Part shown: piece by piece, positions 8,552 to 18,898 of the stretch
Position numbering within the stretch: the stretch's first letter is position 1
Layout: each line of letters opens with the position of its first letter
From: an uncultured Paracoccaceae bacterium
Lineage (GTDB): Bacteria > Pseudomonadota > Alphaproteobacteria > Rhodobacterales > Rhodobacteraceae
NCBI GenBank assembly: GCA_947500775.1
Contig: CANMTD010000005.1
Coordinates: forward strand, 62,001 to 126,000
DNA length: 64,000 bases
Reading direction: 5' to 3'
Made by a program: the position numbers and the translations under genes
Notes under the pieces: generated by a model
Databases searched by the model: none
Seen by the model: only the letters and a program-made list of their open reading frames with translations
Told to the model about the DNA's origin: nothing

Positions 8552-8641
8552 GCGGCATCTTGGCGCATATCAAGGGTGTGATTTGACCCCGTGCCCTTTA
8601 CTTTGCATCTTGCGGACAGAATTTTCACTTGGGAGATACTG

Positions 8642-9067
8642 ATGAAACTTACCCTGACCCTTGCTGCTGTTGCGGCTTTGACATCTGCACCCGTCTTTGC
8701 CGAAGGCGATGCCGCTGCAGGTGAAAAAGCTTTCAAGCAATGCGTCGCTTGCCATGTCGTCGTGAATGACGCGGGCGAAACATTGGCTGGCAGAAAGGCG
8801 AAAGTGGGCCCCAACCTTTATGGCATCATGGACCGCGCAGCCGGATCGGTTGAAGGCTTTAAATATTCCAAAGGCATGCTGGCCGCAGGCGAGGCTGGTA
8901 CCGTCTGGACCGAAGAAACATTCATGGCCTTTGTTCAGGACCCCACCACATATCTGCGAGAGGTCACCGGCGATGCCAAGGCCCGTTCGAAAATGACCTA
9001 TAAGGTGCGCAAACCGGACGACGCCGCGAACCTTTACGCCTATTTGTCCAGCCTTTCCGCTGAATAA
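8642..9067 (+). CDS. Periplasmic class I cytochrome c (c2/c550 type)
   Basis: A 141-residue secreted cytochrome: signal peptide MKLTLTLAAVAALTSAPVFA, haem site CVACH soon after the mature N terminus, and a distal methionine ligand probably in SKMTYKV. Relatives carry electrons from the bc1 complex to the terminal oxidase (or reaction centre), which suits its place directly after petABC. ATG 8642 with GGGAGA upstream is preferred to the longer frame from 8591. It is separated from petC by a terminator, so it has its own promoter. Confidence 0.93.
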   Translation: MKLTLTLAAVAALTSAPVFAEGDAAAGEKAFKQCVACHVVVNDAGETLAGRKAKVGPNLYGIMDRAAGSVEGFKYSKGMLAAGEAGTVWTEETFMAFVQDPTTYLREVTGDAKARSKMTYKVRKPDDAANLYAYLSSLSAE

Positions 9068-9087
9068 ACCGCTCTGAATCGCGATTA

Positions 9088-9121
9088 GGGCTGCCGGTGC
9101 AACCGCCCGGCGGCCTTTTTT
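9088..9121 (+). terminator. Intrinsic terminator after the cytochrome c gene
   Basis: Stem GGCTGCCGG/CCGGCGGCC with one G-U pair and a T tract ending at about 9121. Confidence 0.88.
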
Positions 9122-9187
9122 GTGGTCTGCCGGGGACTTGCAGCACATCGCCCGGACCGCTATTGCGACCGTCAGAGGAGCGTCACC

Positions 9188-10291
9188 ATGAGCATCAACA
9201 CCTTCGGCCACCTGTTTCGCGTCACCACATGGGGCGAAAGCCACGGTCCCGCACTGGGCGCCACGGTCGATGGATGCCCCCCCGGCGTGCCGGTGGATGC
9301 GGCGATGCTTCAGCAGTGGCTGGACAAACGCAAACCCGGCCAGAACAAATTCACCACCCAGCGGCGCGAAGCGGATGAGGTCAAAATCCTGTCCGGCGTC
9401 TTTGAGGGGCAGACCACCGGCACCCCGATTCAGCTGATGATCGAAAACACCGATCAGCGGTCAAAGGATTATGGCGATATCGTCGAAAAATTCCGCCCCG
9501 GGCACGCCGATATCACCTATTGGCAGAAATACGGCGTGCGCGACTATCGCGGCGGCGGGCGGTCTTCGGCCCGCGAAACCGCCGCGCGTGTGGCCGCTGG
9601 CGGCATCGCCCGCGCCGCGTTGACTGCGCTGGCGCCCAAGGTACAGATCACCGGCTATATGGTGCAAATGGGCGAACACCGGATCGACCGCGACCGGTTC
9701 GACTGGGACCAGATCGAACAAAACCCGTTCTGGACCCCTGATGCCACCGCCGCCGACACCTGGGCCGACTATCTGGACGGCTTGCGCAAATCCGGCAGTT
9801 CGGTCGGCGCGATGATCGAGGTCGTGGCCCGGGGCCTGCCCGCCGGCTTGGGCGCCCCTGTCTACGGCAAACTGGATACGGATCTGGCCGCCGCAATGAT
9901 GAGCATCAATGCCGTCAAAGGCGTGGAAATCGGCGAAGGCATGGCCGCCGCCATGCTGACCGGCGAGGCCAACGCCGATGAGATTTACATGGGCAATGAC
10001 GGTCAGCCCGCCTTTGCCTCGAATCACGCAGGCGGCATTCTGGGCGGCATTTCGACCGGGCAGGATGTTGTCGTGCGGTTTGCCGTCAAACCCACCTCGT
10101 CGATCCTGACCCCGCGCAAGACCATCACCAAATCCGGCGACCCCGCCGAGATTGTCACCAAAGGCCGTCACGACCCCTGCGTCGGCATCCGCGCCGTGCC
10201 GGTGGGCGAAGCGATGATGGCCTGCGTTCTGTTGGATCACATGCTTCTGCATCGCGGTCAGGTCGGGGAAAACCGCGGCAAGATCGGCTGA
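9188..10291 (+). CDS. aroC: Chorismate synthase
   Basis: AroC makes chorismate from 5-enolpyruvylshikimate 3-phosphate using reduced FMN, the last shared step to aromatic amino acids and folate. The 367-residue protein carries all three family signatures: [18 protein letters not shown] at the N terminus, [19 protein letters not shown]-like segment ([18 protein letters not shown]) in the middle, and the C-terminal basic region with [13 protein letters not shown]. Start ATG 9188 follows AGAGGAGCG; the longer frame (9122) has no conserved content. Confidence 0.97.
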   Translation: MSINTFGHLFRVTTWGESHGPALGATVDGCPPGVPVDAAMLQQWLDKRKPGQNKFTTQRREADEVKILSGVFEGQTTGTPIQLMIENTDQRSKDYGDIVEKFRPGHADITYWQKYGVRDYRGGGRSSARETAARVAAGGIARAALTALAPKVQITGYMVQMGEHRIDRDRFDWDQIEQNPFWTPDATAADTWADYLDGLRKSGSSVGAMIEVVARGLPAGLGAPVYGKLDTDLAAAMMSINAVKGVEIGEGMAAAMLTGEANADEIYMGNDGQPAFASNHAGGILGGISTGQDVVVRFAVKPTSSILTPRKTITKSGDPAEIVTKGRHDPCVGIRAVPVGEAMMACVLLDHMLLHRGQVGENRGKIG

Positions 10292-10292
10292 C

Positions 10293-11162
10293 CTAACGCG
10301 GTGCCTGTTTCGACAGCTGAACCGCCAGAATGGCGCCCGCGATGATCACGACCCCGACCACATCCAAGGGGCGCAGGGTTTCCCCCAGCAATGCGGCGGC
10401 GATAGCCACGCCAAAGAACGGGTTTAGAAAGTGAAACGTCGACGCCCGGACCGTGCCGATGCGATTCACCAAGACAAACCACGTCACGGTGGCCAACAGC
10501 CCCGGCACCAGCGTCGTATAGACAAACGCAGCAATCAGCCGCCCGCTTAGCGTCACCTCGGGCGACTCCAGCAACATGCCCATGACGGCCAGACAGGCCG
10601 AGCCTATCAACATCTGCAACCCGACGATCATCAGGACATTGCCACCCGAACTGGCCCCGCGCACCGACAGGGTCGCCAATGTCAGCGCCAGCACCCCGAT
10701 CAGGCACAAACCCACCCCAATCGGGTCAACACCGCCATTGAACCGGGCGCCCATGATCAACAGGACACCGCCCAGACCCGCCACCAGCCCGACCATGCCC
10801 AGCGGCCGGATACGTTCGCCGTAAACCAGCCACCCCGCAAGGGCGACCAACAGCGGCATCGAGGACGCGATGATCGCCGCCAGGGACGCCTCGATCGTTT
10901 GCATGGCGACAAAGAAAAGTCCCAGATACAGCGCGTTCTGACACACGCCGAAAATAAACGTGGCACGCCATTGCCCCGGGCTAAGGCGCCACGTTTGCCC
11001 CATGGCGCGGGCAATCGCGACGCCAATCAACCCTGAAATCAGAAATCGCAGGCTCAGCGCCAACATCGGCGGCGCCTCGGCCACGATGATCCGGGCAGAG
11101 GTAAAGGCCGACGACCACATCAGCGCAAAGGCCAGCCCCATTCCGATTGATTTGAAATCCAT
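10293..11162 (-). CDS. DMT-superfamily (EamA) membrane transporter
   Basis: A 289-residue protein with about ten hydrophobic helices in two EamA repeats (first from MGLAFALMWSSAFTSAR, second from VGLCLIGVLALTLATLSVRG). Such proteins usually export small metabolites or amino acids; the substrate is not known. Start ATG 11162 is favoured (GGGGGGCGC upstream); the frame extends to 11219, but that part would lie in the hup terminator. It is convergent with aroC, one base apart. Confidence 0.88.
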   Translation of the reverse strand: MDFKSIGMGLAFALMWSSAFTSARIIVAEAPPMLALSLRFLISGLIGVAIARAMGQTWRLSPGQWRATFIFGVCQNALYLGLFFVAMQTIEASLAAIIASSMPLLVALAGWLVYGERIRPLGMVGLVAGLGGVLLIMGARFNGGVDPIGVGLCLIGVLALTLATLSVRGASSGGNVLMIVGLQMLIGSACLAVMGMLLESPEVTLSGRLIAAFVYTTLVPGLLATVTWFVLVNRIGTVRASTFHFLNPFFGVAIAAALLGETLRPLDVVGVVIIAGAILAVQLSKQAPR

Positions 11163-11186
11163 GCGCCCCCCGGGATGGGCCCGGAT

Positions 11187-11213
11187 AAAAAAAGGGCCGC
11201 CACCGGCGACCCT
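11187..11213 (-). terminator. Intrinsic terminator of hup
   Basis: On the minus strand, GGGTCGCC-GGT-GGCGGCCC (one G-U pair) is followed by seven T. It lies 36 bp after hup and just before the DMT gene, isolating the two transcripts. Confidence 0.92.
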
Positions 11214-11248
11214 ATGCAATCCTGTTTCGGGCGCAAGCCCAAATGGGA

Positions 11249-11536
11249 TCAGCCGTTCACACTGTCTTTCAGTGCTTTGGCGATGGTCATTTTCACGACC
11301 TTGTCGGCATCTTTTTTGATCTGTTCGCCGGTGGCGGGGTTGCGCACCATCCGCTCGGGGCGTTCACGGCAATAGATTTTGCCAACACCAGGCAGGGTCA
11401 CGGCACCGCCGCCGGACACTTCTTTGGTGATCAGCCCTGTGATCGCGTCCAGCGCTGTGGCCGCGTCTTTTTTATCTGCGCCCATCTCTTCTGCGAGTGC
11501 CGCAACCAGCTGGGTCTTTGTCATTGGCTTTGCCAT
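11249..11536 (-). CDS. hup: HU family DNA-binding protein
   Basis: A 95-residue nucleoid protein: two N-terminal helices (KTQLVAALAEEMGADKKDAATALDAI), the beta-arm region GVGKIYCRERPERMVRNPATGEQIKK, and the C-terminal helix with VKMTIAKALKDSV. The conserved RNPxTGE of the DNA-intercalating arm is present. ATG 11536 follows GGAGACC. Like alphaproteobacterial HU, it likely acts as a homodimer. The proline expected at the arm tip is within RNPATG. Confidence 0.95.
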   Translation of the reverse strand: MAKPMTKTQLVAALAEEMGADKKDAATALDAITGLITKEVSGGGAVTLPGVGKIYCRERPERMVRNPATGEQIKKDADKVVKMTIAKALKDSVNG

Positions 11537-11665
11537 GTATGGTCTCCTCGTTCGCGCCCTCTATGGGGCTCATCCCCGCAATTTAACGGAATATTGCGGT
11601 AAGACACAACGGTTAGTGGCGACACACAAGCCCTTTTCGCGCATTTTGTACCACTTTACCCAGCG

Positions 11666-13150
11666 TCAAAGGAAAGCTGTCTCCTCAAAACTACGCAATT
11701 TCCGGCTGTGGATGCGTTCCAGCGGCATCTCCCGCAGATGTTCCATGGCCCGAATTCCGATCAACAGATGGCGCGTGACCTGTGTTTTATAGAAATCGCT
11801 GGCCATGCCGGGCAGTTTCAATTCACCGTGCAGGGGTTTGTCGGACACGCACAGCAAGGTGCCATAGGGCACCCGGAACCGGAAACCATTGGCGGCGATG
11901 GTCGCACTTTCCATATCCAGTGCGATGGCCCGTGACTGGCTTAGCCGCTGCACCGGGCCCGACTGATCCCGCAATTCCCAATTGCGGTTGTCGATGGTGG
12001 CCACGGTGCCGGTGCGCATGATGCGTTTCAGGTCATAGCCTTCCAGTTCCGTCACCTGAGCGACGGCCTGTTCCAGCGCGATCTGAATTTCGGCCAATGC
12101 GGGGATCGGCACCCAGACCGGCAAATCATCGTCCAGCACGTGATCTTCGCGCAGATAGGCATGTGCCAGCACGAAATCGCCCAGCGACTGGCTGTTGCGC
12201 AACCCGGCGCAGTGGCCGACCATCATCCAGGCATGGGGCCGCAAGACCGCGATGTGATCGGTCGCGGTTTTCGCGTTCGACGGGCCGACGCCGATATTCA
12301 CCAGCGTGATACCGCCGCCATCGGGCCGTTTCAGGTGATAGGTCGGCATCTGCGGCAGTTTGGCGGGTACGGGCAGGGGTGTCTCGGGGTCCGTCACCAC
12401 GATGTTCCCGGGGCCGACCAGCGCGGTATAACCGCTGTTCCGGTCGGCAAGGGCGGCGCGGGCATAGGCCTCGAACTCTTCGACATAGAACTGATAGTTG
12501 GTGAACAGCACGTGGTTCTGAAAATGTTCCGCCGCGGTCGCGGTGTAATGCTGCAGCCGGGCCAGCGAATAATCGATCCGCTGCGCGGTGAACGGCGCCA
12601 GGGCACCGGCGCCGCAGTCATACGAAAAACCAAAGCCGTTCACGATGTCATCATTCGTGGTGGACAGGTCCGGCACGTCGAACACGTCGCGCAGCGGAAA
12701 CTCCAACACGCCTTCCTGCGGCACCACGATCGAATCGTCCCCCGCCAGCGCGAAATGCACCGGGATCGGCGTGGTCGAGGCCTGAATCGTCACTGCGACA
12801 CCGTGATTTTCAATCAGCAGGCCGATCTGCTGTTGCAGATAATTTGCAAAAAGATCCGGTCGGGTGATGGTCGCGGCATAGGTTCCGGGTTCGGCCACAT
12901 GGCCAAAGCTTAGCCGGCTGTCCACCTTGGCAAAGCTGGTCGTCGTCAGACGAATCTCGGGGTAATAGGCCCGGTATCGGGCGCTGCGCGGTTGCCCCGA
13001 CAGCGTGTCGCGAAACCGGTCGCGCAGGAAATCGACGGCCTGTTCGTACAGCGTGTTCAGCCGCTGAACCGCCACGGCCGGATCGGTATAATTATGCGGG
13101 CTGGCAACATCAGGTGTTTCGATGGGCAGGTTGGGGCTGATGACGGTCAT
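11666..13150 (-). CDS. amn: AMP nucleosidase
   Basis: AMP nucleosidase splits AMP into adenine and ribose 5-phosphate, adjusting the adenylate pool. The 494-residue protein has the N-terminal AMNp_N domain (SARYRAYYPEIRLTTTSFAK, FALAGDDSIV) and the C-terminal nucleoside-phosphorylase-like domain (NIGVGPSNAKTATDHIAVLRPHAWMMVGHCAGLR, ALDMESATIAANGFRFRVPYGTLLCVSDKPLHGE). ATG 13150 gives the usual length (E. coli about 484); an upstream ATG at 13231 is possible and would add 27 residues. Confidence 0.93.
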   Translation of the reverse strand: MTVISPNLPIETPDVASPHNYTDPAVAVQRLNTLYEQAVDFLRDRFRDTLSGQPRSARYRAYYPEIRLTTTSFAKVDSRLSFGHVAEPGTYAATITRPDLFANYLQQQIGLLIENHGVAVTIQASTTPIPVHFALAGDDSIVVPQEGVLEFPLRDVFDVPDLSTTNDDIVNGFGFSYDCGAGALAPFTAQRIDYSLARLQHYTATAAEHFQNHVLFTNYQFYVEEFEAYARAALADRNSGYTALVGPGNIVVTDPETPLPVPAKLPQMPTYHLKRPDGGGITLVNIGVGPSNAKTATDHIAVLRPHAWMMVGHCAGLRNSQSLGDFVLAHAYLREDHVLDDDLPVWVPIPALAEIQIALEQAVAQVTELEGYDLKRIMRTGTVATIDNRNWELRDQSGPVQRLSQSRAIALDMESATIAANGFRFRVPYGTLLCVSDKPLHGELKLPGMASDFYKTQVTRHLLIGIRAMEHLREMPLERIHSRKLRSFEETAFL

Positions 13151-13290
13151 GCGCGGGGTGTCCTGACTGATTGGGGCATTCAGGTCGGCAAAGACCCGAT
13201 CCTGCGGTTTCCATGACCGCATTGTCATCACTTGGCGGCCCGGCGCAAGTACCGGTTGAACCTGCCGGGCCCAGACCCAATAATCCTGAT

Positions 13291-14136
13291 ATGAAACATA
13301 CGCTTCTTTCGCTTGGGCACGGCTATTCCGCCCGCGCCCTGACCGCCCTGCTGGATGCCGATTGGCATGTCATCGCCACCACTCGCAGCACCGACAAGGC
13401 CGAGGCCCTGCGCGCCCAAGGGATCGAGGCGCTGATCTGGCCCGGCACCGATCTGCGCGAGGCGCTGTCGCGGGCCACCCATCTGCTGACCTCGATCGCG
13501 CCGGATGGCGAAGGCGACCCTATTCTGGCGGAATATGCGCCTGATCTGGCGCAAGCGAAGCATCTGGAATGGGTCGGATACCTGTCGACCACCGGGGTTT
13601 ACGGCGATCATGGCGGCGATTGGGTCGATGAAACCACGCCCCTGACCCCGGCCACCATCCGCGGCCAACGCCGCGTCGCGGCCGAGACCGCCTGGCGCGA
13701 TCTGGGCCTGCCTTTGCATATCTTTCGGCTGGCGGGCATCTATGGGCCCGGTCGCGGCCCCTTTGCCAAGGTGCGCAAGGGCACGGCGCGGCGGATCATC
13801 AAACAGGGGCAGGTGTTTTCCCGCACCCATGTCGAAGACATCGCACAGGTTCTGGCGGCCTCGATCGCGCGGCCCAATCCCGGCGCGGCCTATAACGTTT
13901 GCGATGACGATCCCGCCCCGCCGCAAGAGGTCATCGCCCATGCTGCCGAACTGCTGGACCTGCCCGTGCCCCCCGCCATACCGTTTGAGACCGCCGAAAT
14001 GACCCCGATGGCGCGCAGTTTCTATGCCGAATCGAAAAAGGTCCGGAACGACCGGATCAAGGAAGAGCTGGGCGTCGTGCTGAAATATCCGGATTACCGG
14101 TCGGGACTGGCCGCATTGCTGGCGGCAGAGGGTTAG
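13291..14136 (+). CDS. NAD(P)-dependent epimerase/dehydratase (YeeZ-like SDR)
   Basis: A 281-residue atypical extended SDR: glycine-rich nucleotide site near the start ([12 protein letters not shown]), an active-site-like [13 protein letters not shown] segment with DETTPLTP, the conserved [13 protein letters not shown], and [28 protein letters not shown]. Substrate unknown; relatives such as YeeZ are uncharacterised. Start ATG 13291 begins the Rossmann strand directly. Its TAG overlaps the stop codon of the convergent dxs by two to three bases. Confidence 0.86.
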   Translation: MKHTLLSLGHGYSARALTALLDADWHVIATTRSTDKAEALRAQGIEALIWPGTDLREALSRATHLLTSIAPDGEGDPILAEYAPDLAQAKHLEWVGYLSTTGVYGDHGGDWVDETTPLTPATIRGQRRVAAETAWRDLGLPLHIFRLAGIYGPGRGPFAKVRKGTARRIIKQGQVFSRTHVEDIAQVLAASIARPNPGAAYNVCDDDPAPPQEVIAHAAELLDLPVPPAIPFETAEMTPMARSFYAESKKVRNDRIKEELGVVLKYPDYRSGLAALLAAEG

Positions 14137-16061
14137 GCGCGGCGGCTGGACAGCGCCTCGACCCCCAGAACCTCCAGCACCTTGGCCTCGATATCCGCCG
14201 CACTCAGCCTGGCAACGGCATACATGTCTTCGGGGCTGGCCTGATCGATGAACGTATCGGGCAGCACCATCGACCGGTATTTCAACCCGCTGTCGAACAC
14301 GCCCTCATCGGCCAGCAATTGCGCCACATGCGAACCGAACCCGCCGATAGCGCCCTCTTCGATGGTGATCAGCGCCTCGTGCCCGGCGGCCAGATCAAGG
14401 ATCAGATCGCGGTCCAGCGGTTTGGCAAACCGCGCGTCGGCGATGGTGGGGGTGATGCCCTTGGCCGACAGCGCCTCGGCCGCTTTCTGCACCTCGCCCA
14501 GCCGCGTGCCGAAGGACAGGATCGCCACGCGCGCGCCTTCGGCCACGATCCGGCCCTTGCCGATCTTCAGCAGTTGACCGCGTTCGGGCATTTCAACGCC
14601 CGCCCCTTCGCCCCGGGGATAGCGGAACGCAATCGGGCCTTCGTCATGGGCCGCGGCGGTGGCGACCATATGTTTCAACTCGGCCTCATCGGCCGCCGCC
14701 ATCACCACGAACCCGGGCAGATTGGCCAGATAGGCAATGTCGAACGATCCCGCATGGGTGGCGCCATCGGCCCCGACCAATCCAGCGCGGTCAATCGCGA
14801 ACCGCACCGGCAGCCGCTGAATGGCCACATCATGGACCACCTGGTCATAGCCGCGCTGCAGGAACGTGGAATACATCGCGCAGAACGGTTTCATCCCGCC
14901 CGCCGCCAGGCCCGCACAAAAGGTCACGCCATGCTGTTCGGCGATGCCCACGTCGAAACACCGGCTGGGGTACCGTTCGGCAAACAGGTCCAACCCGGTG
15001 CCATCCGGCATCGCCGCCGTCACCGCCACGATCTTGTCGTCCAGCGCCGCCTCTTGCAGCAAGGCATCGGCAAAGACGCGGGTGTAAGAGGGTGCGTTGC
15101 TGGGCGATTTTTTCTGTTTGCCGGTCACCACGTCGAACTTGGCCGTCGCATGGCCGCGATCCGCGCTGGTTTCCGCGGGGTGGTATCCTTTGCCCTTTTT
15201 GGTGATCGCGTGGATCAGGATCGGCCCGGTGGCGCGGTCCTTGACTGTGCGCAGCACCGACAAAAGCTGTTCCATATCGTGCCCGTCGATGGGGCCCACA
15301 TAGGAAAACCCCAATTCTTCGAACAGGGTCCCGCCAACGGTCATATGTTTCAGCATGTCCTTGGCGCGGCGCGCGCCTTCCTGAAACGGCTGCGGCAACA
15401 GGCTGACAGCACCTTTGGCGGCCGCCTTCAATTCCTGAAACGGGGCCCCGGCATAAAGCCGCGACAGATAAGACGACATCGCCCCCACCGGCGGCGCAAT
15501 CGACATTTCATTGTCGTTCAGAATGACAATCATCCGCCGTTTCAGGTGCCCGGCGTTGTTCATCGCCTCGAACGCCATGCCGGCACTCATCGAGCCATCG
15601 CCGATCACCGCAATCGCATCGCCGATCCCATGTTCCGGCGCACCGCCCAGATCGCGCGCCACGGCAAAGCCCAGCGCGGCGGAAATCGAGGTCGAACTAT
15701 GCGCCGCACCAAAGGGGTCATAGGGGCTTTCGCTGCGTTTGGTGAACCCGCTTAGCCCGCCTTTTTGGCGCAGGGTGCGGATACGGTCGCGCCGCCCGGT
15801 CAGAATCTTATGCGGGTAACACTGATGGCTGACGTCCCAGATCAGCCGGTCGCGCGGCGTGTCGAACACCGCGTGCAGGGCAACCGTCAGTTCGACCACG
15901 CCAAGACCCGCACCCAGATGCCCGCCGGTTTCACTGACGGCCGAGATCGTCTCGGCGCGCAGCTCATCGGCCAGTTGGGTCAGCTCTGGATCGGACAGGT
16001 GTTTCAGGTCGGCCGGAACATGTACGCGGTCCAGCAAAGCCGTTGTCGGTTTGTCGGTCAT
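14133..16061 (-). CDS. dxs: 1-deoxy-D-xylulose-5-phosphate synthase
   Basis: Dxs joins pyruvate and glyceraldehyde 3-phosphate with thiamin diphosphate, the entry step of the MEP isoprenoid pathway. The 642-residue protein has [18 protein letters not shown], the ThDP/Mg motif [18 protein letters not shown] followed by LNDNEMSI, and the transketolase-like pyrimidine and C-terminal domains ([28 protein letters not shown]). ATG 16061 with AAGGTG upstream is preferred. It directly follows ispA (28 bp), placing two isoprenoid enzymes in one transcript. Its need for thiamin diphosphate links it to the thi operon at 27.7-35.1 kb. Confidence 0.97.
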   Translation of the reverse strand: MTDKPTTALLDRVHVPADLKHLSDPELTQLADELRAETISAVSETGGHLGAGLGVVELTVALHAVFDTPRDRLIWDVSHQCYPHKILTGRRDRIRTLRQKGGLSGFTKRSESPYDPFGAAHSSTSISAALGFAVARDLGGAPEHGIGDAIAVIGDGSMSAGMAFEAMNNAGHLKRRMIVILNDNEMSIAPPVGAMSSYLSRLYAGAPFQELKAAAKGAVSLLPQPFQEGARRAKDMLKHMTVGGTLFEELGFSYVGPIDGHDMEQLLSVLRTVKDRATGPILIHAITKKGKGYHPAETSADRGHATAKFDVVTGKQKKSPSNAPSYTRVFADALLQEAALDDKIVAVTAAMPDGTGLDLFAERYPSRCFDVGIAEQHGVTFCAGLAAGGMKPFCAMYSTFLQRGYDQVVHDVAIQRLPVRFAIDRAGLVGADGATHAGSFDIAYLANLPGFVVMAAADEAELKHMVATAAAHDEGPIAFRYPRGEGAGVEMPERGQLLKIGKGRIVAEGARVAILSFGTRLGEVQKAAEALSAKGITPTIADARFAKPLDRDLILDLAAGHEALITIEEGAIGGFGSHVAQLLADEGVFDSGLKYRSMVLPDTFIDQASPEDMYAVARLSAADIEAKVLEVLGVEALSSRRA

Positions 16062-16089
16062 CACCTTTGCCCCCTTCGGGCCAGGAAAA

Positions 16090-16962
16090 TTACATCTCGC
16101 GGGCAATAACGAATCGCGCGCATTCCCGCAAGTTTTCTGCGGCTTTTCCGTAAGGTTCCAGCGCCGCTTCGGCCTTGGCCACCAGATCCCGCGCCCGTGC
16201 CTTGGCCCCGGCCAGCCCCATCAGCGATACGAATGTGGCCTTGCCCGCGCCCGCATCTTTGCCCAGCCGCTTGCCCGCCTTGGTGGCATCGCCTTCGACA
16301 TCCAAGATGTCGTCCGCGATCTGAAAGGCAAGGCCCAGCGCATCGGCATATTGCCGCAACGGGGTGGGATCGGCGCCCGCCATGACCGCGCCCGCCTGGG
16401 CCGACCAGCGAAACAGCGCGCCGGTCTTATTGGCCTGCAAGGCTGTGATCTGATCCAATGTCAGCGGTTCGGCGGCGGTTTCGGCGGCGATGTCCTGTGC
16501 CTGCCCCAACACCATGCCGCCCACACCGGACATCCGGGCCAGACCCGCAATCAGCGCAACGCGCACCGCCGGGTCGGGGTGGGTCACAGGATCGGCCAGA
16601 ATTTCAAACGCCAGCGCCTGCAAGGCGTCCCCGACCAGAACGCCGGTCGCCTCATCCCATTTGACATGAACGGTGGGCTGACCCCGGCGCAGATCGTCAT
16701 CGTCCATGCAGGGAAGGTCATCATGAACCAGCGAATAGGCGTGCATCGCCTCGACCGCGGCGGCGGCGTACATCGACCGATCAGGCTCTATTCCATGCAA
16801 ACAGGCGCCTTCGACCACCAGAAACGCGCGCAGCCGTTTTCCGCCCCTCAGGGCATAGCGCATCGCTTGGGTGACGTCGTGATCCTGCGCATCCCGCAGT
16901 GCATCCTGCAGCCGCTGCTCGACCCGACCCGCAATGTCATTCAGACGGTCCTGAAACATCAA
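16090..16962 (-). CDS. ispA: Polyprenyl (geranyl/farnesyl) diphosphate synthase
   Basis: The 290-residue trans-prenyltransferase condenses isopentenyl with allylic diphosphates. The first aspartate-rich motif [14 protein letters not shown] is at about residues 81-94, the second, DDILD, near 215, with the substrate-binding [10 protein letters not shown] at 40-50. The small residues before the first motif and the length fit a bacterial IspA-type farnesyl diphosphate synthase. Start overlaps the xseB stop by 4 nt (ATGA). Confidence 0.94.
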   Translation of the reverse strand: MMFQDRLNDIAGRVEQRLQDALRDAQDHDVTQAMRYALRGGKRLRAFLVVEGACLHGIEPDRSMYAAAAVEAMHAYSLVHDDLPCMDDDDLRRGQPTVHVKWDEATGVLVGDALQALAFEILADPVTHPDPAVRVALIAGLARMSGVGGMVLGQAQDIAAETAAEPLTLDQITALQANKTGALFRWSAQAGAVMAGADPTPLRQYADALGLAFQIADDILDVEGDATKAGKRLGKDAGAGKATFVSLMGLAGAKARARDLVAKAEAALEPYGKAAENLRECARFVIAREM

Positions 16963-17201
16963 AGACCGTCGACTGGCTTCGCCCCGGTCGGTTGCCCGCC
17001 TGCATCCAGCGTGATCGCGGCGACCTTTTCTTCGGCCTCTTTCAGCTTGGCATCGCAGCGCTCTTTCAACGCGGCGCCGCGTTCATACAGCGTGATCGAC
17101 TGGTCCAGCGGCACGTCGCCCCGTTCCAGCTGCGTCACAACCTGTTCCAGCTGGGCCATCGCCTCTTCGAAACTCATTTCCGAGACCTGTTTGTCGCTCA
17201 T
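16959..17201 (-). CDS. xseB: Exodeoxyribonuclease VII small subunit
   Basis: An 80-residue protein with the XseB signature: SFEEAMAQLEQVVTQLERGDVPLDQSITLYERGAALKERCDAKLKEAEEKV, a long helical hairpin that packs against XseA. The xseB-ispA-dxs order is common in proteobacteria. It overlaps the upstream deacetylase gene and the downstream ispA by 4 nt each, so translation is probably coupled. Confidence 0.95.
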   Translation of the reverse strand: MSDKQVSEMSFEEAMAQLEQVVTQLERGDVPLDQSITLYERGAALKERCDAKLKEAEEKVAAITLDAGGQPTGAKPVDGL

Positions 17202-18133
17202 GATCCCCGCTCCATCAAAACTTTCAAATGTGCCGCCACGCCAGAGGCCAGCGCCTCCAGATCATATCCGCCTTCCAGTGTCGAGACCACCTTGCCGTCC
17301 GCATGATCATCGGCCACATCGCACAGGCGCTGTGTCACCCAGGCAAAATCAGCCTCGGACCAGTTCAACTGCGCCAGCGGATCGGCCGCATGGGCGTCAA
17401 ACCCGGCGGAAATCAGCACAAGCTCGGGTTCAAACGCCGCAAGGGCGGGCATCACCTGCCCCTCGAACTCCTGCCGGAACTTTGCACCGCCCGACATGGG
17501 CGGCAGCGGGACATTCAGGATATTGTCATGTGCGCCGCGTTCCTCTGCCGCGCCGGTGCCCGGATACAGCGGCATCTGATGGGTCGAGGCGAACAGAATC
17601 CGCGGTTCATCCCACATCAGATCCTGCGTGCCATTGCCGTGGTGCACATCGAAATCCACAATCGCCACCCGCGACAGCCCGTGGTGATCCAACGCGTATT
17701 TGGCAGCAACAGAGACGTTTCCGAACAGACAGAACCCCATCGCGGTTTCGGTTTCGGCATGATGACCGGGCGGGCGGCAGGCGACAAAGGCATTGGCCGC
17801 CTCGCCCCCCAGCACCATATCCACCGCCATCAGATTGCCCCCGACCCCGCGCAAAGCCGCGCTTAACGATCCGGGCGCCAGATGGGTATCGGCGTCCAGC
17901 GTCGTATGCCCCACCACCGGCAGTGCCCCTTTAATCCGGTCAAGATAGCTCTGCGGATGACAGCGCAGCACCTCTGCCTCATCCGCCAGGGGCGCATCGA
18001 CCCGCAACAGCGGCGCAAATTCGGGGGCATCAAGCCGCGCCAATATCGCCTCTAACCGGGCGACCCGTTCGGGGTGGCCCGGCGGCGTGACGTGATCAAG
18101 GCAATCGGGATGGGTCAGGAATGCTGTGGTCAT
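17198..18133 (-). CDS. Histone-deacetylase-like (class II / acetylpolyamine amidohydrolase) family protein
   Basis: A 311-residue metal amidohydrolase of the HDAC/AcuC/AphA fold. The active-site residues are present: RPPGHHAE (two His), the zinc ligands in IVDFDVHHGNGT, SAGFDAH, and the Gly-rich EGGYD near the C terminus. Bacterial members deacetylate acetylated proteins, polyamines or small amides; the substrate cannot be chosen here. First gene of a four-gene operon with xseB, ispA and dxs; start ATG 18133. Confidence 0.9.
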   Translation of the reverse strand: MTTAFLTHPDCLDHVTPPGHPERVARLEAILARLDAPEFAPLLRVDAPLADEAEVLRCHPQSYLDRIKGALPVVGHTTLDADTHLAPGSLSAALRGVGGNLMAVDMVLGGEAANAFVACRPPGHHAETETAMGFCLFGNVSVAAKYALDHHGLSRVAIVDFDVHHGNGTQDLMWDEPRILFASTHQMPLYPGTGAAEERGAHDNILNVPLPPMSGGAKFRQEFEGQVMPALAAFEPELVLISAGFDAHAADPLAQLNWSEADFAWVTQRLCDVADDHADGKVVSTLEGGYDLEALASGVAAHLKVLMERGS

Positions 18134-18193
18134 GGCGCGAAGCTAGGCAAAGACAGCCAAAGCGGCAAGCCCCCGCCACCGCATGACCCGACC

Positions 18194-18898
18194 TTAGTCG
18201 GGGGCCAGCATATACCCCGCCCCGCGCACGGTTTGCAGGTATCGGGGCTGTTTCGGGTTATCCTCGATCTTGCGCCGCAGCCGGGTGATCTGAACATCCA
18301 CCGCGCGTTCCTGCGCCTGCCCCTTGTCGCGGCCCAGATCCTCGACCAGTTTGCTGCGGCTGACGGGGGCACCGACGCTGGCCGAAAAAATGCGCATCAG
18401 CTGGCTTTCGGTCGCGGTCAGCCGGATCGGAGCCTCGCCACGCCACATCTCTCCGCGACCGCAATCATAGCGCACCGGACCCAGTTGCAGGATTTTCGGG
18501 ATCGTGGAATCCGGTTCGTCGGACGGAACCCGGCGCAGGATCGCGTTGATCCGCAATAACAACTCCTTAGGCTCGAACGGCTTGGCCAGATAATCGTCGG
18601 CGCCGGCCTCCAGCCCCTCGATCCGTTCCGAGGTTTCGCCCTTGGCCGTCAGCAACATGATCGGCGTCTCGATGGTTTCGCGCAGGGATCGGGTCAGGGT
18701 GATGCCATCTTCGCCGGGCATCATCACATCCAGCACGATCATGTCGAATTCCAGCCCCGCCAACAGACGCCGCGCATGGGCCGCATCGCGGGCCGCACTG
18801 ACCCAGAACCCGTTGCGGATCAGAAATTTCCGCAACAGATCTCTGATCCGCTCGTCGTCATCGACGATCAGAAGGTGGGACTCGGTACCATCACTCAT
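18194..18898 (-). CDS. petR: OmpR-family response regulator, PetR-like
   Basis: A 234-residue response regulator: receiver domain with acidic pocket IVDDDERIRD, phospho-Asp57 in MIVLDVMMPG, the conserved Thr (LLTAKG) and Lys (AKPFEP), and a winged-helix output domain with LTATESQLMRIF and RAVDVQITRLRRKIED. In Rhodobacter capsulatus, petR sits next to petP and near petABC and is needed for growth. The MarR gene immediately upstream (4-nt overlap) matches petP, so the name is offered on synteny and family. No sensor kinase lies beside it. Confidence 0.82.
   Translation of the reverse strand: MSDGTESHLLIVDDDERIRDLLRKFLIRNGFWVSAARDAAHARRLLAGLEFDMIVLDVMMPGEDGITLTRSLRETIETPIMLLTAKGETSERIEGLEAGADDYLAKPFEPKELLLRINAILRRVPSDEPDSTIPKILQLGPVRYDCGRGEMWRGEAPIRLTATESQLMRIFSASVGAPVSRSKLVEDLGRDKGQAQERAVDVQITRLRRKIEDNPKQPRYLQTVRGAGYMLAPD

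Noticed and set aside
14319-15755. Long plus-strand frame of 478 residues opposite dxs
   Set aside because: The dxs product has complete ThDP and transketolase motifs; the opposite frame is a shadow.
15859-17934. Long plus-strand frame of 691 residues
   Set aside because: It runs opposite dxs, ispA, xseB and the deacetylase, all with clear family signatures. The product is Arg/Pro/Ser-rich without a domain.
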